A stretch of DNA of 64,000 nt. Source: Musa acuminata AAA Group. Lineage: Eukaryota; Streptophyta; Magnoliopsida; Zingiberales; Musaceae. Below the pieces are notes generated by a model. The model searched no databases and had not been told where the DNA came from. It saw only the letters and a list, made by a program, of their open reading frames with translations. Location: NCBI RefSeq assembly GCF_036884655.1, contig NC_088357.1:9864501-9928500 (forward strand). The letters are read 5' to 3'. Positions 12,504 to 22,266 of this stretch are shown one piece after another. Within the stretch, counting starts at the first letter, position 1; each line of letters begins with the position of its first letter. The translations under genes were made by a program, and so were the position numbers.

Positions 12504-13226
12504 CTAAAGGAGCACCAGCTCGAGCGCCAGCAGCCCGGTTAGCATTGCCACGGAAGCCGAGGAGACGTATCCGGCGCTGGACTGCTTGTCGGCCACCGTG
12601 GTGGTGGGGGTGGTGGTGGAGGGCGTGGTGCTTACGGAGGGCGTGGTGCTTGCGGAGGGCGGGGTGGCGGTGGCTGCGGTGGGAGGCTTGGTTGAGCCGG
12701 ACGGGGGGGTGGCGGGCGAGATGGCGGGGGACGCCGCCTTGACGGGGACCGCGATCTTCATCCCGTTGCTGCAGTGGCTGGCGACGCCGCAGATGAAGTA
12801 GTAGGTGCCAGCCTTGGAGAGCTTCACCGTCGTCTGCCCGCTGCCGTCGGTGCTGAGGGCGTTGCTGGCGGAGCAGGAGCTGTATTCGGTGGCGCTCACC
12901 TGGTCCACCGTGTGCACTCCGGCACCATAGTTGAACGCTGCAATGGCCATGACGTAGATTAATATCGAGACCTCGTGAAACGCGTTAATTACATGACGAC
13001 AATGACTCGATACGTTCATAAGCTCTAACACACATATCCACAGCTATATCTTACTGAGGCTGTCGCCGGCGACGAAGGTTTTTCCGGAGGTCCACTTAGT
13101 GTAGTCAACCCCGTTGGCCCAACCAGTGGAGCCTCCGACGGTGTGGTCGGTGGCGAACGCCGTCCACATCGTGCAGCAGAGGAGGAGGAGGAGGACGCCG
13201 ATGGCTGAGGAAGTGCACCCGGCCAT
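12504..13226 (-). CDS. uclacyanin-type phytocyanin (blue copper protein), GPI-anchored, 201 aa
   Basis: This is a small extracellular type 1 copper protein held at the plasma membrane; it is thought to carry electrons in the wall, though partners are unknown. Two exons: 13226-13055 and 12937-12504, with a GT-AG intron of 117 bp inside a Thr codon. The signal peptide is residues 1 to about 26. The plastocyanin-like domain (about 27-124) has all four copper ligands: His66, Cys107, His112 and Met117. Met rather than Gln as axial ligand defines the uclacyanin group. Cys79 and Cys113 should form the conserved disulfide. A Pro/Ser/Thr-rich, AGP-like stretch (about 127-172) and a hydrophobic GPI signal follow. 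The ATG at 13226 was chosen because it starts the signal peptide 50 bp below a TATA box; the longer upstream frame has no such support. Confidence 0.93.
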
Positions 13227-13275
13227 TTCTATGAAACGAGGTGAGCTGCACACACCGGAAGAGAGGAGGGGTTGC

Positions 13276-13283
13276 TTTATATA
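13276..13283 (-). promoter_or_regulatory. TATA box of the phytocyanin gene
   Basis: On the minus strand this reads TATATAAA, 50 bp upstream of the phytocyanin ATG, which implies a very short 5' UTR of about 20 nt. Confidence 0.65.
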
Positions 13284-14549
13284 GCCCGACGTGGTTTGGT
13301 TGGAGTTAGTAGGAGCGTTCCGTCCTCTGCGCTTTGAGACAGTAACGGGTGGGAATAGCTTAGGGAATACTCCATGTAGATGCATCTCCATGGGTGGGTG
13401 ACCGCATCTGATCTACTTAGCTTTTTCTTCGTCCCCTCCCCCCTTTTGGTTTCATCACCCGCAATGATGATGACACAGCTCGTCAATGGGCCTTCAACAG
13501 CTAGCATCAAGCTTTTGTGTTCCTCGCCATATGAGTTGAGCTAATTAAGCGGATTATATACTGCTATTCCGGAGGAAAAGAAGTAAATAATTGAAATGTT
13601 TGGGGAAATAAAAGGAGTCAAGAAAGTACATATGAAGCATTAAGAACAGAGGAGACCCCAATTCGCAGCGGCCATCTTGGTGCTCTTAAAATGGTGACAT
13701 GAACAACACGAACAACAAGTGCTAAAAGAAAACTAAGCTCTACAAATAGAAGATTTTTCGGTGAGAGTTGTGTTCTTCTTTGCATCGTTTAGTTTGGATC
13801 AATGTCAGATGAACTTTAGCAGGTGTTGCTTTTGGTTGTGTAAGAGGAAATCCAATCATCCTCAGCGCTTACAAAAGAGTCCAACATTGTGCGGACCCGA
13901 GAATAAGTACATTGAGATGATGAGAATAGTAACCACCAAATGCACAGCAAAAATCTTATTTGTGACCGCTGCTTCACATTCTGAATGATACATAAGGAAA
14001 CTTCTTGGACACAGCATTTCTACTTCATGTGTGATCAAGTGTTCCAATCAATCCCCTCCATTTCTAAGTCCATGGAAAGAATACTTGCCTCTCAAGACAC
14101 TTGTGATGCCCCACTTCCATTTTTCTTTGTCTAGCGTTCATGTTTCCTGTCTCTAAAGCTAAGCAGAAGCTTGGTGGTCAAGTCTGCACCACCACCTGCT
14201 ACCCCTTCTTCCCTTCACCCAGCTCTGCATCCGAAGTCAAATCGCTACTAGTTGATTTGTCTTGTTCTTCCTCTTTCACAGAGGTCATGATTGCCTTGTT
14301 ATCTTTCTTTTGAATCTCTTCTGATACATGGAACTGCCGCAATCATGATCAGTTCCCTTCCGCTTCAATCCAAGTCATGCAAAAGAAAGGGGGGAGGAGA
14401 AATCTGCTCTGTTCTAAACGAGGTAGAGTGGAGCGAACATGTCGTTCATATACGACTCCGCACCGTATCTTCTTCTATCGACTGGTTTCAAATGTACAGG
14501 CATCGTCCTGAATCAGTCTAATTCTGCACCAAACGGTGCGAGTCATCGA
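13284..14549. other. spacer between the phytocyanin and tail-anchored protein genes
   Basis: No gene was supported. Short frames on both strands have no recognisable domain and mixed codon use. It probably includes the phytocyanin promoter and the 3' UTR of the neighbouring minus-strand gene. Confidence 0.5.
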
Positions 14550-15158
14550 TCAGAACATGCATCGTCCTAATGCAAAGCCCACCCCGACAATGCCCAGGGA
14601 CAAGGCCAGGGTGCACCACCACGTCATGGCGGCGGCCGGGTCGGAGCCTTCGTCTCCGAGCTCCTCCCCCTGCGCCGGCCGCAATATCCTCTTCTGCAAC
14701 ACCGACACCTCGGCCTCCAGCAGCTCCACCCACCGCCTATAAGCAGACAGCCTGAGCGAGTCGGCCAGGAGCAGCCCGACCAGGTCCTGGTTCCTGCTGC
14801 GCTCCTGCGACGCCCTCTTCTCCGCCTCCCTCGCCCGGGTCTGCGACAGCCGCAGAGCTCTCAACAAGCTCGGGTTCTCGTCGCCATCCCACCGATCGAC
14901 CTCGCTGGCAGCAACACAGCATCCTTCGGACCGAACACCAGAGGACCGGACAGCTTTCTTGTCATCTTGTTCGACGGGGGAGAAGAGTTTGAGGGGAGGG
15001 GGAAGATCGCAGTTCTGGAGGAGGTCACCGGCGCACAGGGAGGAGCGCTTCGAGAGGTCGACGCCGAGCAACATCTCCCTCTCGTGGTGGCCGTCACGCT
15101 GCCAATCCAAGAACCATTTCTTGGTTGGCGAATGAGGGATCGGCTTCACCTCCTCCAT
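14550..15158 (-). CDS. plant-specific coiled-coil protein with C-terminal membrane anchor, 202 aa
   Basis: I recognise the shape but not a named family. Single exon; the ATG at 15158 starts MEEVKPIPHS, which reads as a natural N-terminus and follows a GA/CT-rich leader. The longer frame upstream has no supporting composition. Residues 1-90 are polar with a KKWFLDWQRDG motif. About 95-165 is a strongly charged helix (ALRLSQTRAREAEKRASQER), likely a coiled coil. A hydrophobic segment at about 178-198 lies right at the C-terminus, and only two or three residues follow. With no signal peptide this fits a tail-anchored protein of the ER, mitochondrion or plastid envelope. Function unknown. The remainder of the GC-rich locus offers longer frames in other phases, but these lack such structure. 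Confidence 0.75.
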   Translation of the reverse strand: MEEVKPIPHSPTKKWFLDWQRDGHHEREMLLGVDLSKRSSLCAGDLLQNCDLPPPLKLFSPVEQDDKKAVRSSGVRSEGCCVAASEVDRWDGDENPSLLRALRLSQTRAREAEKRASQERSRNQDLVGLLLADSLRLSAYRRWVELLEAEVSVLQKRILRPAQGEELGDEGSDPAAAMTWWCTLALSLGIVGVGFALGRCMF

Positions 15159-15429
15159 GGGGATAGAAGACAAGAGGAAGAAGATGCTGCGATATCTTCC
15201 TTCCTTTCTTCCTTCCTTTCTTCTCGGGGAGTGTGAGGGAGGAAAGGTCGCGATGGGGAGGGTTTGGTGGGTAGGAAGAAGCGTGCAGACAAAGGAGATC
15301 TCATTCTTCGAAGAGAAGGATACTGCGGTAGGTTTTGTTGGTTGATGAAAGATTCTCAAAGTGGCGTGCAGTTTGCTGTGTCGCCTAACTAACACGCGGC
15401 ATTCACTGTTATTCCAAAACAATTATAGA

Positions 15430-16418
15430 CAGTAATATATGTTAAATATTAATCCGAAAGAAAAATTCAATAATTTATCTGATTAATGTTTTCTTCTTCA
15501 CCATATTTCTGTCTTATGAAAGAAATATTATTAAGAAGGATTATTTCGACTGACTCAAAGATTAAATAGTTATCTTGAAGCTATGCTTTTTTTGTTTAGA
15601 GAAAGCTACACGCCACAGTATATTGCTTTTGTCAACTCTTTTAAGGTTGAGTCTACATATAAAATTCATCATGGGATATGGAGATCTATTTTCTGGATTT
15701 TGGGATATTAAAGAGCTATTTATTATCCGAATTCTAGGAATTTGGTCAATTCGATTTGGTCATAAGATGATGAGGTAGGAATTAATTACAGGTACAGTGT
15801 GGCATATATCTTCTTTTTGAGATTGGAATTCATAGAATAGAGTAGTAGGTGAGCAGGAAGACAGCTTGAAGAGATCAAATTTACATACTTGCATTCAACA
15901 ACTGCTATCTGCCGAATGCAAGAAGAATTTTTCATGTGGAAGGATTGTTTATTCGATGAATGACTGAGAATAGTCAAACGATGCCATGTCAAGCTGACTA
16001 AATTTTATTTTGGACAAATAAGATACAATTCGTAAAAATATTAAGATATTCAATAAAACATGAGATTTGAAGATAATTAATATATATACACATTACAGTA
16101 AAAGTGACCTCGGACAATTCCAAGCATAATAACTCATTAAAGATAGCTATGATTGATCCCTACCAATAATAGACTACATAATATTTGTATCAGACGTCTA
16201 CTATAAACGAGGAGTTATGCAGATAAACTTGAGATAATATAATACTCAATACTCGTCTAACTTGTCTAACTTAGTACTAATTTGAACATCAGAGGACCAT
16301 TATCAGGCCGACTTAATTTTATAGGAATCCAAGTGTGAAGAATTTCTTAAAGACCGACTCGAAAAAGAACCAAATTAAAACTTGACCCCGAGGACCCATC
16401 CAAAATCATCTCTAACAT
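15430..16418. other. AT-rich spacer before copia-1
   Basis: About 1 kb without a supportable gene. It is the left flank of the copia-1 insertion. No second transposon end was recognised. Confidence 0.5.
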
Positions 16419-16423
16419 CTAAT

Positions 16424-17008
16424 TGTTGGGCTGATGGCCCATATTCAGCCCACAGCTCACACCCCCTCTTAACCTAACCCTAATTAAGATTAGGGGGGTG
16501 TGGTGGCTGCGTTTTAGAGGCAGATTAAAGCTATAAAAAGGCAGCAACGAGGCAGATCTTTGTAGCGACGAGATTCCAAAGAGAAGAAGGAGAACAAGGC
16601 AGAAGAGGAAGAGAAAGAAAGGGAAGAAGACAAGGACAACGCAGAGAGACTGTTCACAATCATCTAGCAGTGTTCTCATCTCAGGTTAGATCAAATCTAC
16701 AGTAGGCTCTTGCTGTGATTACTTGGGAGGTTTTAGATATTGTGGGCAGTAACGTGATCCTTGTATCCCAGTTATTCTCTTGTGGTTGTTGCTTGGGTTT
16801 TGGGCAAGAGATTGAGATTTGTATATTCATTATTCTCATAGTGGATTATCTCTAATTTGCCCCGTGGTTTTTACCCTTCACATTGAAGGGGTTTTCCACG
16901 TATATCTTGGTGTTCTGTTTGATTGTGTTTCCATTTTATTCCGCTGCGTATTTTGGTCTTCTAGTATTTGTTCCTATACAAAGGTTATTCCTGTTTATAT
17001 CCCCATCA
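16424..17008 (+). repeat. 5' LTR of copia-1 (585 bp)
   Basis: Matches 21032-21635 except for four transitions and lack of 19 bp near its start. The TATA box CTATAAAAAG is at 16531-16540, so transcription should start about 25-30 bp further on. Confidence 0.97.
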
Positions 17009-17010
17009 AC

Positions 17011-17022
17011 TGGTATCAGAGC
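17011..17022 (+). other. primer-binding site of copia-1
   Basis: TGGTATCAGAGC, two bases after the LTR end, is the standard plant copia site complementary to the 3' end of initiator methionine tRNA. Confidence 0.95.
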
Positions 17023-17055
17023 GGGGTTTTGGTGATTTAATTTTTGTATTTGAAC

Positions 17056-20000
17056 ATGGAGGCCAGTAATATTTCTCGCATGATTAGTTTGAATGGAAAT
17101 AATTGGATGATATGGAAACCAAGAATGGAAGATCTCTTGTATTGCAAAGATTTGTATGGACCTTTGCAAGGGGATAGTGCAAAACCTACAACTATGATAG
17201 ATGATGAGTGGAAGAGGTTAGATCGAAAAACAATTGGATTTATTAGACAGTGGCTTGATGATAGTGTATTTCACCATGTTTCTACTGAAATTTTTGCATA
17301 TTCTCTTTGGAAAAAATTGGAAAGTCTCTATGAAAGAAAAACAGCTGGCAACAAAGCTTTTTTGATCAGAAAACTTGTGAACCTAAAATATAGAGAGGGT
17401 GCTTCTATTGCTGAGCATTTGAATGAAATGCAGAGTATTACTAACCAGTTATCCTCTATGAGAATGTCTCTTGATGATGAGTTGCAGGCATTGTTACTTC
17501 TCAGTTCATTACTAGAAAGTTGGGAGACACTGGTGGTTTCCCTTAGTAATTCTGCGCCAGATGGTATTGTCACTATGAGTCAAGTAACAAGCAGTTTGTT
17601 GAATGAGGCGTTGAGAAGAAAGAGTTCGGCAACATCTCAGAATGATTCACAGGCACTTATCTCAGAGAACAGAGGAAGGTCAAAGTCTAAAAGCAGTTCA
17701 CGTATGGGTAGGAGCAAGTCAAGATCAAGAAAAGATATTGTTTGCTATAACTGTGGTGAGAAAGGACATTACAAGAACCAATGTAAGCAACCTAAGAAGA
17801 ACAAGAAAAAGGGAAAAGAAGTGGAGTCTACAGAGTCAAAGGATAATACTACAGCTACAGTGCAGGGTGGTGATTATTTGATTTTGGGTGATTGACACAG
17901 GTGCTTCTTATCATGCTACACCACGGAGGGAGTTTTTTGCTACATACAGGTCTGGAAACTTTGGTGTTGTCAAGATGGGCAACTATGGCACAGTAGACAT
18001 CATTGGCATGGGTGATATCCATTTAAAGACCAACCTTGGCTGTAAGTTGGTACTTAAGGATGTGAGGCATGTGGTTGACTTGAGGCTAAATTTAATTTCA
18101 GTTGGAAGACTAGATGATGAAGAGTATGAAAGCAGATTTCACAGAGGGCAATGGAAGCTCAGTAAGGGTTCTCTTGTTATAGCTAATGGAAAGAAATGTC
18201 ATACTTTGTACAGGTTGCAGGCTAAAGCTTATGGTGAGCAGTTAAATGCTACAGAGAAAGACTTCAGTATGGAGTTGTGGCATAGGCGATTGTGACACAT
18301 GAGCGAGAAGGGGCTGCAAGCTCTTTCCAAGAGAGAGGTATTACCAGATCTCAGAGGTATACATCTGAACCCTTGTATTGATTGTTTGGCCGGTAAACAA
18401 CATAGAGTTTCATTTGCTAGTGCTGCTTTGTCTAGAAAAATGCATGCCTTAGACCGTGTTTATACAGATGTATGTGGTCCTTTGAGGACAAAAACTCCTG
18501 GTGGATCTGTTGATGTTCTTGGTATAAGTGGTGCACTTTATTTTGTCACTTTTATAGATGATTTTTCCAGGAAAGTTTGGGCTTATGCTTTGAAGACCAA
18601 AGATCAGGTTATTAATGTCTTCAAAGAGTTTCATGCCAGGGTTGAAAGGGAGACAGAAAGGAAATTGAAATGCATAAGATCAGATAATGGTGGTGAGTAT
18701 ATGGGATTGTTTAATGACTATTGCAGGTCGCATGGGATCCAACATGAGATGACAGTTCCTGGTACACCTCAGCATAATGCAATTGCAGAGAGGATGAACC
18801 GCACCATCATGGAAAAGATCAGATGTATGCTTTCACAGGCCAAGCTACCCAAAAGGTTTTGGGATGAGGCTTTGAGGACTGCAGTTGATGTGATCAACTT
18901 ATCACCATGTACAGCCCTAGATGGTGATGTTGCAGAGCATGTATGGTCAGGGAAAGATGTTTCCTACAAGTATTTGAGAGTGTTTGGTTGTCGTGCATTT
19001 GCACATGTTCCAGATAATGAGAGGTCCAAGCTAGATGGTAAGTCTAAAGAATGTATTTTTCTTGGTTACTCACATGATCAGTTTGGTTACAGGCTTTGGG
19101 ATCCAGAAAAGCAGAAGGTGTTCAGGAGTAGAGATGTGGTCTTCTTTGAGGATCAAACCTTTGAGGATTTGAAGAAAAAGGCACCAGCCAAGACTTCTGT
19201 AGAAGGATTAGCAGATTGTGACCCAGTTATTCCTCCAGTATATCAGGGTGATGGGGGAGATGTGCAGGAAAATAGTGTAGAGCCTGATATTGATTTACCT
19301 GCAGGACATGTTGAGCAAGAAGAAGTAGGAGAGCAAGTTCCCGCAGAACCTCAATTGAGAAGATCTTCTAGACAACGTCAACCTTCCAGAAGATACTCTA
19401 CAGATGAGTATGTGATGCTTACTGATGCAGGTGAACCAGAGAGTTACCAGGAAGCAGTTGAGAGTGAGCAGAAAGAGAAGTGGTTAGTTGCTATGCAGGA
19501 AGAGATGGATGCTCTTCAGAAGAACCACACTTATGATTTGGTGCTGCTACCAAATGGAATGAAGGCCTTGAAGAACAAGTGGGTTTTTAGGTTGAAGACT
19601 CAAGAATATTGTTCTCAACCAAAGTACAAAGCTAGATTGGTTGTGAAAGGCTTTGGTCAAAAGAAAGGTATTGACTTTGAAGAGATATTTTCTCCTGTTG
19701 TTAAAATGTCTTCTATTCGTGTTGCTCTTGGTATTGCTGCTAGCCAGGACTTGGAGGTTGAGCAGTTAGATGTGAAGACAGCTTTCCTTCATGGTGATTT
19801 GGAGGAGGAAATTTATATGGAGCAACCAGAAGGCTTTAAAGTCAAAGGTAAAGATAATTTTGTCTGCAAGTTGAAGAAGAGCTTGTATGGGCTAAAGCAA
19901 GCTCCAAGACAGTGGTACAGAAAGTTTGATTCATTTATGACAGAAAATGGATACAAAAGAACGGCTTCAGATCATTGTGTGTACATCAAATGGTTTGGTG

Positions 20001-20989
20001 AGAATTTTATTATTCTCTTACTTTATGTTGATGACATACTTATTCTTGGAAAAGATATGTCTAAAATTGACAGGTTGAAGAAGGAACTGAGTGAGTCTTT
20101 TGCAATGAAGGACATGGGGCCAGCAAAGCAAATACTAGGCATGCAGATTTCTCGTGACAGGAAAAACAAGAAGATTTGGTTGTCACAGGAGAAATACATC
20201 GAGAAGGTATTGGAAAGATTTAGTATGAGCAATGCTAAGCCAGTTGGTTCTCCTCTTACAGGTCACTTCAAGTTGTGCTCAGAACAGAGTCCGTCAAGTG
20301 ATGAGGAGAAGGAGAAAATGCAAAAGGTTCCTTATGCTTCAGCAGTTGGAAGTTTAATGTATGCAATGGTATGTACGAGGCCGGACATCGCATATGCAGT
20401 GGGTGTTACTAGCAGATTTCTTGCAAATCCAGGCAAAGAGCACTGGGCAGCAGTGAAGTAGATTTTTAGATATCTCAGAGGGAGCTCTAAGGTTTATTTA
20501 AGCTTTGGAGGTGGACCACCTGCGTTAACAGGTTACACAGATGCAGATATGGCAAGAGATATAGATACGAGGAAGTCTACTTCAGGTTATGTACTTACTT
20601 TTGCAGGGGGAGCTGTGTCATGGCAATCCAGGTTACAAAGGTGTATTGCTCTCTCCACCACAGAAGCAGAATATATTGCTGCTACAGAGGTATGCAAAGA
20701 AATGTTATGGATGAAAGAATTCTTACAAGAATTGGGGCTGAAACAGGAAAATTATGTGATGCATTGTGACAGCCAGAGTGCCATCCATTTGTGTAAGAAC
20801 CCAATGTTTCATTCCAAGTCAAAGCATATAGATGTCAGATACCACTGGATTCGAAATGTATTTGAAGAGAAGCAGTTGCAGCTTCAGAAAATTCATACAG
20901 ATGACAACGGAGCAGACATGTTGACGAAGACCTTAACAAAAGAAAGACAGGAGATATGCCGACAGTTGGTCGGTATGGCTTCACATTGA
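17056..20989 (+). pseudogene. copia-1 gag-pol polyprotein, broken by one frameshift and two nonsense codons
   Basis: Gag starts at ATG 17056 and includes a CCHC zinc knuckle (CYNCGEKGHYKNQC, about 17743-17784). The gag frame stops at 17893-17895, and the protease (IDTGASYHA) starts at 17888 in the next frame, overlapping by 8 nt. An in-frame TGA at 18293-18295 replaces the Gly codon normally found in the HRRLGH-type motif before the integrase. A TAG at 20459-20461 replaces a conserved Trp codon between reverse transcriptase and RNase H. Between these breaks the integrase (18.4-19.1 kb), the reverse transcriptase with its YVDD motif (20.0 kb) and the RNase H (STTEAEYIA) are well kept. The stop is TGA at 20987-20989. 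Family members usually have one continuous frame, so all three breaks look like inactivating damage. Confidence 0.93.
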
Positions 20990-21020
20990 GGAGTCATGGG
21001 ACAGCCTCCCTTATGGGCTG

Positions 21021-21031
21021 AAGGGGGAGGT
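21021..21031 (+). other. polypurine tract of copia-1
   Basis: AAGGGGGAGG directly precedes the 3' LTR and is the expected plus-strand primer site. Confidence 0.85.
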
Positions 21032-21635
21032 TGTTGGGCTGATGGCCCATATTCAGCCCATGTGGGCTTTATCAGCCCACAGCTCACACCCCCTCTTAAC
21101 CTAACCCTAATTAAGATTAGGGGGGTGTGGTGGCTGCGTTTTAGAGGCAGATTAAAGCTATAAAAAGGCAGCAACGAGGCAGATCTTTGTAGCGACGAGA
21201 TTCCAAAGAGAAGAAGGAGAACAAGGCAGAAGAGGAAGAGAAAGAAAGGGAAGAAGACAAGGACAACGCAGAGAGACTGTTCACAATCATCTAGCAGTGT
21301 TCTCATCTCAGGTTAGATCAAATCTACAGTAGGCTCTTGCTGTGATTACTTGGGAGGTTTTAGATATTGTGGGCAGTAACGTGATCCTTGTATCCCAGTT
21401 ATTCTCTTGTGGTTGTTGCTTGGGTTTTGGGCAAGAGATTGAGATTTGTATATTCATTATTCTCATAGTGGATTATCTCTAGTTTACCCCGTGGTTTTTA
21501 CCCTTCACATTGAAGGGGTTTTCCACGTATATCTTGGTGTTCTGTTTGATTGTGTTTCTATTTTATTCCGCTGCGTATTTTGGTCTTCTAGTATTTATTC
21601 CTATACAAAGGTTATTCCTGTTTATATCCCCATCA
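21032..21635 (+). repeat. 3' LTR of copia-1 (604 bp)
   Basis: Carries TGTGGGCTTTATCAGCCCA between two AGCCCA motifs near its start, which the 5' LTR lacks. The TATA box copy is at about 21158-21167. Confidence 0.97.
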
Positions 21636-21640
21636 CTAAT

Positions 21641-21984
21641 AGGTGGGAGGCCAACTTGATTTTTGTCCTATATTGACTCACACTCAATCTTCTCCTATTG
21701 AAGCCTTTTTTAATATCATCAACTTTAGTTTCTTGGGTCAATCAATCCTCAGGCCTCTGGATCCGATCAGTTCATGCCATTGTTTTCCGTACAAGGCAAG
21801 CAGGAAGCGGATGGTCTTCACAATGAAGTCCTGGTGCACTCTGAAGAGAGATGAACCTGTTTCTAAAACTTCAATCATACTTCAACAAGTAGTTATTGGC
21901 AGTTCTGACAAACTTGGCTTATCACAAAAAAAAATTTAAACAAGCATGGAAGTTGAAGAAAGTTTTAGAATGTTATCTATCCAT
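21641..21984. other. 344-bp flank between copia-1 and copia-2
   Basis: Host sequence caught between the two insertions. Its last 40 bp belong to a diverged tandem duplication whose other copy lies beyond copia-2. A 98-codon frame at 21643-21939 resembles nothing I know. Confidence 0.5.
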
Positions 21985-22019
21985 TGATAAGTAGATGAGA
22001 TTTCCCTAACTGTTGAGGA
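21985..22019 (+). repeat. truncated 5' LTR stub of copia-2 (35 bp)
   Basis: Identical to the first 35 bp of the LTR at 25400; homology stops abruptly at 22020, where the inverted gag segment starts. Confidence 0.9.
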
Positions 22020-22266
22020 GCCAATTCTTTGTAGTCGGTGTCGAGACCATTGAGGGTATGAATGACAACCTCTTCATCACATAGGGAATGACCTATCAAG
22101 GCCAAGTCATCGATGATAACCTTGATAAGTTGTAAATAATCAGAGATAGTACTTCCCTCTTGTTTTGTCTCCATAAGCTTGGATAGAAGACTGAGCTTGC
22201 GAGTACGCGAATGATTTGCCAGGGTGGTTTGCAGTTTAGACCATGCATCGGCAGCTGTCACACATG
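22020..22266 (-). pseudogene. inverted gag fragment of copia-2
   Basis: Read on the minus strand, this gives a typical copia gag middle region, with TAADAWSKLQTTLANHSRTR, then SDYLQLIKVIIDDLALIGH and EEVVIHTLNGL. This is the plant copia capsid block (UBN2-type). It is antisense to the rest of the element. Both ends join abruptly: to the LTR stub on the left and to protease sequence on the right, near a GATATC palindrome at about 22270. Confidence 0.9.

Larger units (their letters stand above)
16424..21635 (+). mobile_element. copia-1: near-complete Ty1/copia LTR retrotransposon (Tnt1/Tork-like), 5.2 kb
   Basis: Two LTRs (585 and 604 bp) start TGTTGGGC and end CCCCATCA. They flank a primer-binding site, a gag-pol region in copia order (gag, protease, integrase, reverse transcriptase, RNase H) and a polypurine tract. 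The 5-bp target duplication CTAAT is perfect (16419-16423 and 21636-21640). The LTRs differ by four substitutions and one 19-bp indel, so the insertion is young. Integrase precedes reverse transcriptase, which excludes Ty3/gypsy. Three coding breaks mean it cannot now encode a full polyprotein, but it could be mobilised in trans. The Tnt1/Tork placement is by general protein resemblance and is less certain than the superfamily. Confidence 0.97.

Noticed and set aside
16419..16679. Minus-strand 86-codon frame, repeated at 20893-21306
   Set aside because: It lies within the copia-1 LTRs and is duplicated only because the LTRs are.
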